Assembly: GCA_918244965.1 (NCBI GenBank)
Contig: CAKJYC010000075.1
Location: forward strand, 1 to 37,427
Source: Clostridiales bacterium
GTDB lineage: Bacteria; Bacillota; Clostridia; Christensenellales; CAG-138
Direction of reading: 5' to 3'
DNA: 37,427 nt
The position numbers were made by a program, and so were the translations under genes. This document shows positions 10,796-17,682 of the stretch, piece by piece. How positions within the stretch are numbered: the first letter of the stretch is position 1; every line of letters starts with the position of its first letter. A model generated the notes under the pieces. The model did not search any database. It worked only from the letters and a program-made list of their open reading frames with translations, and was not told where the DNA came from.

Positions 10796-12235
10796 ATGGA
10801 CAGAACAAGCGTCATTTTCGGTAATCCGATCGACAAAAAGACCGTCAAAAAGGCGGAAAAGAGCAAGGCGAAGTTCATTAAAAAGTTCGGCGACGACACG
10901 CAGAAGCAGTACCATCTGGGTCTTGAACCGATCAAGGAGATCAAGGAGATCAGGATCCAAAACCTCGTGCTGGCCGACAAGCCGCTGGAGCTTCCGGACG
11001 ACGCCGTGATCGTCGGCAACATCCGCATGGGCTTCGGGCACTACCGCATCGCAATGGCGATCGCATCGTGCGCGCAGGCGCTCGGCCGCACGCCGGTGTG
11101 GATGGACCTTGCGTCGTTCGACGCGACCGGGTCCAGGATGATCCGGCACCAGAACGACCTCTACTCGACGGGCTCCAAGCTGTCGCAGAAGATCGGTCTC
11201 TTTAACAAGCTCGTGTGGGAGCCGCTGAACAGCGAAGGCTTCAAAAAGATCACCTACAACGCCGCGGATCAGAAGAACTCCGAGCTGTTGGCGCCGTTGT
11301 ACGCGGATCTTCCGAAGGACGTCCCGTACATCGGCACGCATGTGTGGCCCTCGCAGGGCGCGGTGCACGCGGGGCTCACGCATGTCGTCAACGCGATCCC
11401 GGACAACTGGCCGATGGGTCTGCATCTTGCGGAGGGCTCGATCCACGCCGTGCAGACGCCGTTCGCCTATCTCGGCTACAAGAAGCTGAACGGCTTCGCA
11501 AAGACGGCCCTAAAGCCGATCCCCGACGACGATCTCAAGATGGTCGGGCACTACATCGACCATGAGCTGGTCGAAAACGTAGAGCACGACTGCGCAAAGC
11601 GCGTGGAGCGGCTCGAAACCGGCGCGCCGGTCCGCTTCCTGATGACGGTCGGCGGCGCGGGCGCGGGCGGCGACCTGTACCTTGCGATGACGAAGCATCT
11701 GCTGCCGTATATAAGCGCGGGCAAGGCGGAGCTGTGGATCAACTTCGGCGATCACCTCGCCATGTGGGAGGTGTTCAAGAAGAACCTGCCCGAGATCGAA
11801 AAGGACGCCAAGGCGTACTTCGACGACTACGAGGGGCTCTCCAAGTGGGCGGAAACGCTTGACGGGCCGAGCAAGGCCGGGATCACCGTGTTCTGCAACA
11901 AGAACATCTTTGAGGCGGTCTACTCGACGAACCTGCTGATGCGCAAAGCGGACGTGCTGATCACAAAGCCTTCGGAGCTTGCGTTCTATCCGGTGCCGAA
12001 GCTCATGATGCGCCACATCGGCGGTCACGAGGTCTACGGCGCGATCTATGCGCGCGAGATGGGCGACTCGACGTTCGAGTGCGAAACACCCGCCGCGCTG
12101 TGCGACATGATCGACACGCTCTTAAACGACAAGGCGATCCTGAAGCAGCTGAATAAACGCATTGTGGAGCTCAAAAACTTTGGAGTGTACAACGGCGGCT
12201 ATGAGGTCGTGAAGCTCGCGATCAAGGGCAGATAA
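10796..12235 (+). CDS. GT-B-like protein, possible glycosyltransferase
   Basis: This is a 479-residue cytosolic protein without signal peptide or obvious membrane span. About residues 74-83 carry GNIRMGFGHYR, like the first glycine-rich loop of MurG and diacylglycerol glucosyltransferases (GT28). About residue 391 begins KPSELAFYPVPKLMM, in the place where those enzymes have the nucleotide-sugar-binding TKPGG segment. A third Gly-rich loop (GGAGAGGDLY) follows the presumed domain linker. These matches are by eye and weak, so the class is inference. The gene follows the transporter closely and precedes a zinc-ribbon membrane protein after 22 bases. Pairing with an exporter-like transporter suggests the two handle the same glycoside or sugar. 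It could also be a non-catalytic GT-B relative. Confidence 0.6.
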   Translation: MDRTSVIFGNPIDKKTVKKAEKSKAKFIKKFGDDTQKQYHLGLEPIKEIKEIRIQNLVLADKPLELPDDAVIVGNIRMGFGHYRIAMAIASCAQALGRTPVWMDLASFDATGSRMIRHQNDLYSTGSKLSQKIGLFNKLVWEPLNSEGFKKITYNAADQKNSELLAPLYADLPKDVPYIGTHVWPSQGAVHAGLTHVVNAIPDNWPMGLHLAEGSIHAVQTPFAYLGYKKLNGFAKTALKPIPDDDLKMVGHYIDHELVENVEHDCAKRVERLETGAPVRFLMTVGGAGAGGDLYLAMTKHLLPYISAGKAELWINFGDHLAMWEVFKKNLPEIEKDAKAYFDDYEGLSKWAETLDGPSKAGITVFCNKNIFEAVYSTNLLMRKADVLITKPSELAFYPVPKLMMRHIGGHEVYGAIYAREMGDSTFECETPAALCDMIDTLLNDKAILKQLNKRIVELKNFGVYNGGYEVVKLAIKGR

Positions 12236-12257
12236 TCAACCGAAAGGGGTAAAGACC

Positions 12258-13067
12258 ATGTATTGTCCGAACTGCGGAAATCTCATTCAGGAGGGCAAAA
12301 AGTTCTGCGCAAGCTGCGGCGCGAGGATCGAACCGTCGGCCGACGCAGCCGCCCCGCAGCAGCCCGCTGCCGCACCGGAGCAGCCGGTCGAAAGACAGGC
12401 GGCGGCAAACGCGGTCCCGTATCGCGAGAAAGTGGAGCAGGATCTCGAAGCCGCGCGGCGTGCGCAGCGGAAAAGCGGCCCGGTCACGATGATCGTCTGT
12501 CTGCTCATCGGCGCTCTGTTCGGCGTCAACGCCTATTTTCTGATCGCGCAGGAAAAGGGCATCTATCTGCGGTTCCTCGGCGTGGGCGGGACCGGGATCA
12601 TTTGCGCCCTGATGGCGTTGTTCCTGCTGGCCGCCGCCGTGTATTCCATCGTCAACACGCTGAAAAACTGCAGCAATACGATCACCGAAAAGCGCTTTGC
12701 GCGGTTTATGGACGAGGTGTGCGCTGTCGGACCGGAAAACGAGGTGTTCGCCCGGATCGACCGGCTGACGCCCTACGCATTCGGCAAATCCGAGCTGCGC
12801 TTTGACGAAACGCTGATCACATGCACGTCGACGACAGAACCGGACGTGACGTTCATTGCGCCGCTGTCCGCGCTCGTAGAGGCAGGGCGGGCCGTGGCCG
12901 GCAACAAGAACGCTACGACCTCCTCGCTGTATCTGCACGTCATGCAGAACGGCCGCAAGCGCAAGATCAGCAGCAATGCCGAGCAGGGCGAGATCATGGA
13001 GGTCCTTGCGGCGCTGCAGGCGCTCCGGCCCGACCTCAAGATCATGAATGCGGGCAAGCCGCTGTAA
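12258..13067 (+). CDS. Zinc-ribbon two-span membrane protein
   Basis: The 269-residue protein opens with a zinc ribbon, MYCPNCG then FCASCG, with Cys at 3, 6, 17 and 20. A Pro/Ala/Gln-rich linker follows to about 70, then two membrane spans at about 75-95 and 105-130, and a C-terminal domain of about 130 residues. That domain contains an ITCTSTTEPDVTFIAPLSALVEAG stretch resembling the PH-like folds of other zinc-ribbon membrane proteins. No enzyme motif is seen. AAAGGGG lies upstream of the ATG. It is the last gene of the transporter operon, ended by a strong terminator at 13091. A different zinc-ribbon membrane protein is encoded at 31196. Confidence 0.75.
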   Translation: MYCPNCGNLIQEGKKFCASCGARIEPSADAAAPQQPAAAPEQPVERQAAANAVPYREKVEQDLEAARRAQRKSGPVTMIVCLLIGALFGVNAYFLIAQEKGIYLRFLGVGGTGIICALMALFLLAAAVYSIVNTLKNCSNTITEKRFARFMDEVCAVGPENEVFARIDRLTPYAFGKSELRFDETLITCTSTTEPDVTFIAPLSALVEAGRAVAGNKNATTSSLYLHVMQNGRKRKISSNAEQGEIMEVLAALQALRPDLKIMNAGKPL

Positions 13068-13090
13068 CATCGAAACGATCCGAACCAAAG

Positions 13091-13122
13091 CACCGGAGGC
13101 AAACGCTTCCGGTGTTTTTTTT
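13091..13122 (+). terminator. Strong rho-independent terminator of the transporter operon
   Basis: A 10-bp stem (13091-13100 with 13105-13114, loop AAAC, one G-T pair) is followed by eight T. Confidence 0.95.
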
Positions 13123-13131
13123 GCCGGGAAA

Positions 13132-13162
13132 GTGACAAAAAACGCGAAAAAGGTGACAAAAA
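13132..13162 (+). promoter_or_regulatory. Two direct repeats upstream of spo0A, candidate operator
   Basis: GTGACAAAAA occurs at 13132-13141 and 13153-13162, 21 bp apart, which is two helical turns; similarity extends about 10 bp further (ACGCGAAAA and GTGCGAGAAAA). Read on the other strand each is TTTTTGTCAC, sharing the TTTGTC core of the Spo0A box (TTTGTCGAA) but not its last bases. Autoregulation by Spo0A is a possibility, not shown. A possible -10 TACAAT is at 13203-13208. Confidence 0.5.
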
Positions 13163-13254
13163 GTGCGAGAAAAACACACTATCAAAACCGGCCGCCGTTC
13201 CGTACAATACAGGTAACAAGAACGTGCGCCGCCTGCGGCGCAAAGGAGGACGGC

Positions 13255-14034
13255 ATGAGCAAGCTTCGGATTTTGCTGGTGGACGACGATATTCGATTCA
13301 CCGATCACATGAAGGGATACCTTTTGACAGACGAGCGCGTCGGCGAGGTCGATGCCGCGGCGGACGGCCGCGAGGCGATTGAAAAGCTCAAGGACAAGCA
13401 CTACGATCTGATGACTCTGGACCTCATCATGCCGAATACCGACGGACTGACGGTTTTGGAACAGCTGCCCGCGATCGCAGGCGCGGACGCGCCTGCGGTG
13501 ATCGTGATCTCCGCGCTGCGCAACGAGACGATGGTCCGCCGCTGCTGCACGCTCGGCGCGCGCTACTACATGGTCAAGCCCGTCGAGCCGGAAACGCTCC
13601 TGAAGCGAGCGGCCGATCTGTTTGAAAGCGACCGGCAGAAGGGCGGCGTGCTGACCTATCAGCAGACGCCGAAATCGTTCGATGAAAAGGTCACCGCGAT
13701 CTTCCTTGTCGCAGGGATTCCCGCCCACATCAAGGGCTATCATTACCTGCGCGAAGGCATTCGCATGGTTTATGAGGACCAGAGCCTCATCAACCGCATC
13801 ACCAAGGAGCTCTATCCCGGCATTGCAAAGAAGTTCAACACCTCCGCAAGCAAGGTGGAGCGCGCGATCCGCCACTCGATCGAGGTCGCCTGGACGCGCG
13901 GCAAGATCGAAAACCTGAACGCGCTCTTCGGCTACAACATCTACGGCAAGAACGACAAGCCGACGAACGGAGAGTTTATCGCGCTCGTCGCCGACAAGCT
14001 GCTGATGGAGGAACAGAGTAAAAAAGCCGGATAA
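13255..14034 (+). CDS. spo0A: Sporulation master regulator Spo0A
   Basis: Spo0A is the response regulator that commits the cell to sporulation when phosphorylated. The 259-residue product has a receiver domain (1-120) with acidic pocket Asp10-Asp11-Asp12, phosphoacceptor Asp56 in TLDLIMP, and the conserved Lys in YMVKPVE. The C-terminal domain is the diagnostic Spo0A type, with PAHIKGYHYLREGI, ELYPGIAKKFNT, SKVERAIRHSIEVAW and KPTNGEF. Asp56 has the same number as in Bacillus subtilis. I chose the ATG at 13255 because AAAGGAGG precedes it and the product then starts at the receiver domain; the frame is open further upstream without support. The usual neighbour spoIVB is absent. A hairpin without T-run and a structured repeat follow. 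Confidence 0.97.
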   Translation: MSKLRILLVDDDIRFTDHMKGYLLTDERVGEVDAAADGREAIEKLKDKHYDLMTLDLIMPNTDGLTVLEQLPAIAGADAPAVIVISALRNETMVRRCCTLGARYYMVKPVEPETLLKRAADLFESDRQKGGVLTYQQTPKSFDEKVTAIFLVAGIPAHIKGYHYLREGIRMVYEDQSLINRITKELYPGIAKKFNTSASKVERAIRHSIEVAWTRGKIENLNALFGYNIYGKNDKPTNGEFIALVADKLLMEEQSKKAG

Positions 14035-14042
14035 TAGTTTTT

Positions 14043-14069
14043 CGCGTGCCGAAATCCGTTCGGCACGCG
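14043..14069 (+). other. Perfect 11-bp hairpin downstream of spo0A
   Basis: CGCGTGCCGAA (14043-14053), loop ATCCG, TTCGGCACGCG (14059-14069). No T-run follows, so intrinsic termination is doubtful; it may protect the spo0A mRNA 3' end. It ends 2 bases before structured repeat copy 2. A similar hairpin precedes copy 3. Confidence 0.7.
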
Positions 14070-14070
14070 G

Positions 14071-14260
14071 GCAGATCGCCAAGAAAGGCGGTAGAATACG
14101 CGTTCTTTGCGAAGGAGCTATACTGAAGTATGCGACCGAGCAAAAACGCGGATAGTTTGCGGCGAACCAATAAAGAGAAAGTGCGTAAAGCACTTCCCAC
14201 ATACTGGATGAATGATTCAACCATCGCCGCAAACGATCTGGCCCTTTATGGGCGATCTGC
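14071..14260 (+). repeat. Structured repeat, copy 2 (190 bp)
   Basis: The outer stem is GCAGATCGCC (14071-14080) with GGCGATCTGC (14251-14260), a perfect 10 bp, strengthened inside by AAAGG with CCTTT. Arm one is CGCGTTCTTTGC (14099-14110) with GCAAAAACGCG (14140-14150) around ATAC-TGAA-GTAT. Arm two is GTTTGCGGCGA (14155-14165) with TCGCCGCAAAC (14224-14234), holding the hairpin AAGTGC-GTAAA-GCACTT (14179-14195). The order and spacing equal those of copies 1 and 3. It lies between spo0A and the first 110-bp repeat, which begins 5 bases after it. Confidence 0.85.
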
Positions 14261-14265
14261 GAAAA

Positions 14266-14375
14266 CTTGCACGGAGAAGCCCCGTCTCCCTGCAGGAATG
14301 CCCCAACCTCATAATCCGTGAAGGACCGCTGTGTGAAATACCGAAAGGGATCGCATGGCGGTTCTTCACGTCGGC
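14266..14375 (+). ncRNA. 110-bp structured direct repeat, copy A (candidate small RNA)
   Basis: This stretch is identical to 16686-16795 at 109 of 110 positions. It can fold into a 13-bp stem, CGTGAAGGACCGC (14317-14329) with GCGGTTCTTCACG (14358-14370), topped by a smaller stem with a GAAA tetraloop. A second small hairpin, GGAGA with TCTCC, is near the 5' end. The one base that differs (C14369, T at 16789) turns a G-C pair into a G-U pair. No clear promoter or terminator is seen at this copy. I cannot assign it to a known RNA family. Confidence 0.55.
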
Positions 14376-14446
14376 GGGGAAAACAAAAAGCCATTCTTAT
14401 GCAAAGGGGCGCGGAGCTGAGCGCCCACAGTGCGGGCACAATCCCT

Positions 14447-14502
14447 CCGCCTCACTCCGCTCGGCACCTCCCTTTGCACAAAGGAGGCGAGACGCGAGGC
14501 GG
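14447..14502. repeat. Imperfect palindrome (CCGCCTC ... GAGGCGG)
   Basis: Outer arms CCGCCTC (14447-14453) and GAGGCGG (14496-14502) enclose CCTCCCTTTG-CA-CAAAGGAGG. It resembles palindromic intergenic repeats common in gut Clostridia, going by memory only. The rest of 14376-14522 has a small GGGCGC/GCGCCC hairpin and nothing else I recognise. Confidence 0.5.
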
Positions 14503-14522
14503 AAGCGCGGTGCAGATCCCAC

Positions 14523-14552
14523 TTGCATGGGGGGTGGCAGATAAGATATAAT
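14523..14552 (+). promoter_or_regulatory. Promoter of the RCC1-like lipoprotein gene
   Basis: TTGCAT (14523-14528), 18 bp, TATAAT (14547-14552). GGGAGG at 14570-14575 is the ribosome binding site. Confidence 0.75.
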
Positions 14553-14584
14553 AAAAACAAATTGTACGAGGGAGGATCACCCAT

Positions 14585-16579
14585 ATGAAAAAAGTAATTT
14601 CATTGCTGCTTGCGGCGCTGATGCTGCTGCCGCTGCTTGCGTGCGAAAGCGCAGAGGAAAAGGCCGCAAAGGCCGCATTGGAGACGGGGGATTATCGAGA
14701 GGCTGCCATTCAGTATGAAGCGGCCGGAAAAATCGACGAAGCAAAGGAATACTGGTATAAGGCCGGTGAGAAGGCTGTCAACGCAGGGGAAAAGGGACCG
14801 GCGGCAATCGCATTTGGGAAGGCCGGCGACTATTCCGACGCGCGGGATCGCTCCTTTGCGCTCTGGAATGAGGTCGCTATCCGGCATACGATCGTATACG
14901 GCGGCGGTCACTTCTATTTTGTTTCGGCACTGAAAGACGACGGTACGGTATATGTTGCGGGTCAAATTGACAAGCAGGACTATCGCAACTGGAAGAATAT
15001 CGTTGCAATTGAAGCGGGCGGCAGCGGGCTATATGGACTGCGTGCCGACGGAACGGTTGTATCCTGCATATACAAGAACCATAATCAAGATTGCTCCGAC
15101 TGGACGGATATCGTTGCGATCAGCGTCGGCGGGAACTCGATCGTCGGGTTGAAATCGGACGGCACCGTCGTGTTCAAGGGCGGCAAATATGAAGGCTCCT
15201 ATCGCGATTTATCCGACACTACAAACCAATATGGCGAAGCAAATGTTGAGGGATGGACGGACATCGTTGCGGTTTCAACGAACGGCGATACCACGGTCGG
15301 TCTGAAGATGGACGGCACCGTAATCGCGGCAGGACAGGATGCGGCGCTCGTTTCCGGCTGGAAGAATGTGGTTGCGATCCAGGCGTTTGCGTACAGCATC
15401 GCGGCGCTTCGCGCGGACGGTACAGTCGCGGCAACGGGTGATGCGAACACGGTTGCATGGAAGAACGTCACTGCGCTTGGCACGGGCACCCAGGTTTCTG
15501 CCGTCGATCGGGACGGCAACGTGCTGTACGCTTATGATTACAGCTTCGGATACAGAGAAGGCGAGTTGGATCATCTGTCCGGGATCGTCGATCTCTGCAA
15601 CCATTTTTCCGATCTGTTTTCGCTGGACAAGAACGGTCGGCTTCAGTCCGAAGAGGATCACGACTACAATCTGGACCTGAAATATTGGAAGAATATCAAA
15701 ATGCGCGAGGTGTTTTCCTATCAGATCCCGCGCGATACGACGTCCGTGCCGCAAAGCGTCGATCTGCCTGCGGTGAACGGCGAGGTTCTGATGGACAATG
15801 ACGAATGCACGGTCACCTTCACCGGAATGGACGCGCAGGGCAATGTCTCACTGGAGTTCCTAAACAAAACGAGATACCCGCTGTATCTTTCCATGAGCGA
15901 TGTAAGCTATAACGGCATGATCTTTGCGAGCAGCGGATATCATTACTTCCAGTTTGCCGATGCACAGTCCGTGTCGGCTGGCATCATGAAGTCCGATCCA
16001 ACGCTTTTGAAGCTGGCCGGGATTGCCGAAGTGAAAGAGGTCGAGTTCGAGATGCGCGTACAGGTGGAAGACAAGAACGGCGATCTCTGCACCGGACACG
16101 CAACTGTCAATCAAAGCGGCGTCGGACCGTCGGCAGAGAGCTACAAAAAGCCCGTCGCCAGCGGCGAGCGGCTTCTGGAGTTTGACAAAATCGACAGTAA
16201 TACCAAGAGCAAGGTGCCGATCCGCGTTTACGTTCTCGGCATGACATATGCGCCGCTGTACGACAGCGAAGAAGCGTACCCTGCGATGATCCTGTTCGTT
16301 ACGAACGGCTACGGCGTGGAATCATACGTCAGCCTGAGCGATCTGAAGAACAAGGGCAGTTCAACGGAGATCGAAACACTGGGCAGATACTGTACCGTGG
16401 ATGTTCCGGCGCAAAAAGATATGCTTCTGGTCTGGACGGCAGATTGGTATGCCCGCGAGAAAGACTGGAGCAATCTGAACAGCGTCAGCTTCAAAGTGTC
16501 GGTTCATCCGGACGGCTGCAGCTTCTATGATAAAGTATACAATGTTAATTTGACGCAGTTGGATTATCTGTACGATTAA
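14585..16579 (+). CDS. Lipoprotein with RCC1-like beta-propeller repeats
   Basis: This 664-residue surface lipoprotein has a signal peptide with lipobox LLAC and lipidated Cys20. Residues 21-100 are Ala- and Glu-rich helical repeats (EKAAKAAL, YREAAIQYEAAGKIDEAK) of tetratricopeptide-like character. Residues about 105-380 contain at least five RCC1-like repeats of the pattern WxDIVAI-x-G...GLKxDGTVV, which normally build a beta-propeller. The remaining 280 residues are beta-rich with no family I recognise. Ligand and role are unknown; such propellers usually bind proteins or polysaccharides. The gene has its own promoter and terminator and lies between two 110-bp direct repeats, 2,420 bp apart. 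Recombination between these would remove it. Confidence 0.8.
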   Translation: MKKVISLLLAALMLLPLLACESAEEKAAKAALETGDYREAAIQYEAAGKIDEAKEYWYKAGEKAVNAGEKGPAAIAFGKAGDYSDARDRSFALWNEVAIRHTIVYGGGHFYFVSALKDDGTVYVAGQIDKQDYRNWKNIVAIEAGGSGLYGLRADGTVVSCIYKNHNQDCSDWTDIVAISVGGNSIVGLKSDGTVVFKGGKYEGSYRDLSDTTNQYGEANVEGWTDIVAVSTNGDTTVGLKMDGTVIAAGQDAALVSGWKNVVAIQAFAYSIAALRADGTVAATGDANTVAWKNVTALGTGTQVSAVDRDGNVLYAYDYSFGYREGELDHLSGIVDLCNHFSDLFSLDKNGRLQSEEDHDYNLDLKYWKNIKMREVFSYQIPRDTTSVPQSVDLPAVNGEVLMDNDECTVTFTGMDAQGNVSLEFLNKTRYPLYLSMSDVSYNGMIFASSGYHYFQFADAQSVSAGIMKSDPTLLKLAGIAEVKEVEFEMRVQVEDKNGDLCTGHATVNQSGVGPSAESYKKPVASGERLLEFDKIDSNTKSKVPIRVYVLGMTYAPLYDSEEAYPAMILFVTNGYGVESYVSLSDLKNKGSSTEIETLGRYCTVDVPAQKDMLLVWTADWYAREKDWSNLNSVSFKVSVHPDGCSFYDKVYNVNLTQLDYLYD

Positions 16580-16624
16580 ACGACAAATCCTGCATTGCAA
16601 AGGGGATGTTAAGAAACTCCGGTC

Positions 16625-16653
16625 ATTCTTCAGCCGCAGGCGAAGAATCTTTT
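16625..16653 (+). terminator. Probable terminator of the RCC1-like lipoprotein gene
   Basis: ATTCTTC-A-GCC, loop GCA, GGC-GAAGAAT, followed by CTTTTG. Outer arms CTCCG and CGGAG enclose it. Confidence 0.6.
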
Positions 16654-16685
16654 GAGAAAACGGAGCATCTGCCCGATTTCATACC

Positions 16686-16842
16686 CTTGCACGGAGAAGC
16701 CCCGTCTCCCTGCAGGAATGCCCCAACCTCATAATCCGTGAAGGACCGCTGTGTGAAATACCGAAAGGGATCGCATGGCGGTTCTTCATGTCGGCACGGA
16801 AAGGCAAAAAAACCTCCCCGTTCATCACGCGGGGAGGTTTTT
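16686..16842 (+). ncRNA. Candidate small RNA: 110-bp repeat copy B plus terminator
   Basis: Bases 16686-16795 repeat 14266-14375 with a single, pair-preserving change. Ten bases later a strong intrinsic terminator follows, which suggests an independent transcript of about 157 nt. A promoter is uncertain: TTGAGA at 16652 and TTTCAT at 16677 are 19 bp apart and weak. The fold is a long stem with a GNRA-type loop and a 5' hairpin. Confidence 0.6.
16805..16842 (+). terminator. Strong rho-independent terminator of the candidate small RNA
   Basis: AACCTCCCCG (16811-16820), loop of 9, CGGGGAGGTT (16830-16839), T-run to 16842, preceded by an A-run. Bases 16843-16957 after it hold nothing I recognise. 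Confidence 0.93.
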
Positions 16843-16958
16843 GAGGCGGGCGCGCATCTGGAGAATGAGGGGATATTCGCGCCGCTCAGTCTGTTCGACC
16901 GGCCTCAATGCCAACGGTTTGAGAATCATCAAGCAAAACCGCCGGCAAGCGTATAAAC

Positions 16959-16967
16959 TGTCGAAAA
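16959..16967 (+). promoter_or_regulatory. Candidate Spo0A box
   Basis: TGTCGAAAA matches the core TGTCGAA of the Spo0A binding site exactly, and a partly symmetric TCGAACA follows 5 bases after the core. It lies about 45 bp upstream of the TetR gene's -10 box. Confidence 0.4.
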
Positions 16968-16987
16968 TAATCGAACACCGTGTTGAT

Positions 16988-17016
16988 TTATGAGGAGTTG
17001 TGTATTATTATATAAT
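16988..17016 (+). promoter_or_regulatory. Promoter of the TetR-HAD operon
   Basis: TATAAT (17011-17016) is exact; TTATGA (16988-16993), 17 bp upstream, is a weak -35. A dependent or regulated promoter is likely. Confidence 0.55.
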
Positions 17017-17025
17017 ATGCAGGGG

Positions 17026-17040
17026 GTTGATTCAATCGAC
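17026..17040. promoter_or_regulatory. Candidate TetR operator
   Basis: GTTGATT-C-AATCGAC is an inverted repeat with one mismatch. It sits 10 bp after the -10 box and upstream of the regulator's own gene, the usual place for autorepression. Confidence 0.5.
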
Positions 17041-17104
17041 AATCTACCTAAAACGTGTCCGATTATTGCACCTTTTTGTTAAAATCGGACGAAAGGAGCC
17101 CAAA

Positions 17105-17674
17105 ATGAAGAATCCGGAGCACCGGGTGCAAATCACAAAGCGGCTGCTGCGCGAGGCGCTGACCGCCATGCTGATCGAAAAGCCGCTGTCGGCGATCACG
17201 GTCAAGGAGCTGTGCGAGCGCGCGCAGCTGAACCGCGGCACATTTTACGCGCATTACGCGGATGTGTACGACCTGCTGGAGCAGATTGAGGCGGAGATGG
17301 CAGCCGGTTTTCGCGCAGCGCTTGAGCCGATCCTGTCCGCAGCGGGTGAACTGCGGCCGCCCGCGGTCACAAAGAAGATCTTTGAATGTATCGAAGCGAA
17401 CGCCGACCTGTGTCGGGTGATCGTCGGGCCGTACGGCGACAAGGAGTTCGGGCGAGAGCTGCTTCGCTCCAGCAAGGAAAGCTGTCTGAAAAGCTGTCTC
17501 CGGTTCTTTCCGAGCGCCGAGCCGTGGCAGATCGACGCGTATTTTTCGTTTGTTACAGGCGGCTGCTACGCGCTGATGGAGTGCTGGCTGCGCGAGGGCA
17601 TGAAGGAAAGCCCGGAACGGCTTGCGGACGCGGCGGAGAAGATCATGGAACACGGCATTGCGTTTCTCGGATAG
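17105..17674 (+). CDS. TetR/AcrR-family transcriptional regulator
   Basis: The 189-residue protein has an N-terminal TetR DNA-binding domain (about 6-55): RVQITKRLLREALTAML, then ITVKELCERAQLNRGTFYAHY, the helix-turn-helix with the family's typical xRGTFYxHY end. The C-terminal part is a helical ligand or dimer domain with three Cys (RSSKESCLKSCLRF). I start it at 17105 because GAAAGGAGC precedes that ATG and the DNA-binding domain follows directly. The HAD gene starts 8 bases after its stop, sharing the same transcript. A palindrome upstream could be its own operator. The effector is unknown. Confidence 0.88.
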   Translation: MKNPEHRVQITKRLLREALTAMLIEKPLSAITVKELCERAQLNRGTFYAHYADVYDLLEQIEAEMAAGFRAALEPILSAAGELRPPAVTKKIFECIEANADLCRVIVGPYGDKEFGRELLRSSKESCLKSCLRFFPSAEPWQIDAYFSFVTGGCYALMECWLREGMKESPERLADAAEKIMEHGIAFLG

Positions 17675-17682
17675 GAGGACAT

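Noticed and set aside
9227..11446. Long minus-strand open frame (about 740 codons) opposite the transporter and GT-B-like genes
   Set aside because: It spans two well-supported plus-strand genes and their junction. Its composition is His/Arg/Asp-rich shadow coding.
13048..13254. Upstream extension of the spo0A frame by 69 codons
   Set aside because: It runs through the strong terminator at 13091-13122 and the repeat region; AAAGGAGG and the receiver domain support the start at 13255.
14318..14551. Small proteins starting KDRCVKYRKGSHGGSS in both 110-bp repeats (also at 16738-16956)
   Set aside because: The starts lack ribosome binding sites, the frames differ right after the repeat, and the sequence is better explained by a paired RNA stem with a pair-preserving change.
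16686..16842. 6S RNA, SRP RNA or a known riboswitch
   Set aside because: I considered these for the 110-bp repeat. No long closing stem with central bubble (6S), no SRP GGAA-loop core, and no riboswitch consensus could be identified by eye, so the family is left open.
17000..17104. Upstream extension of the TetR frame by 35 codons
   Set aside because: It would begin in the -10 box and cross the candidate operator; the start at 17105 has a ribosome binding site and matches the TetR domain.
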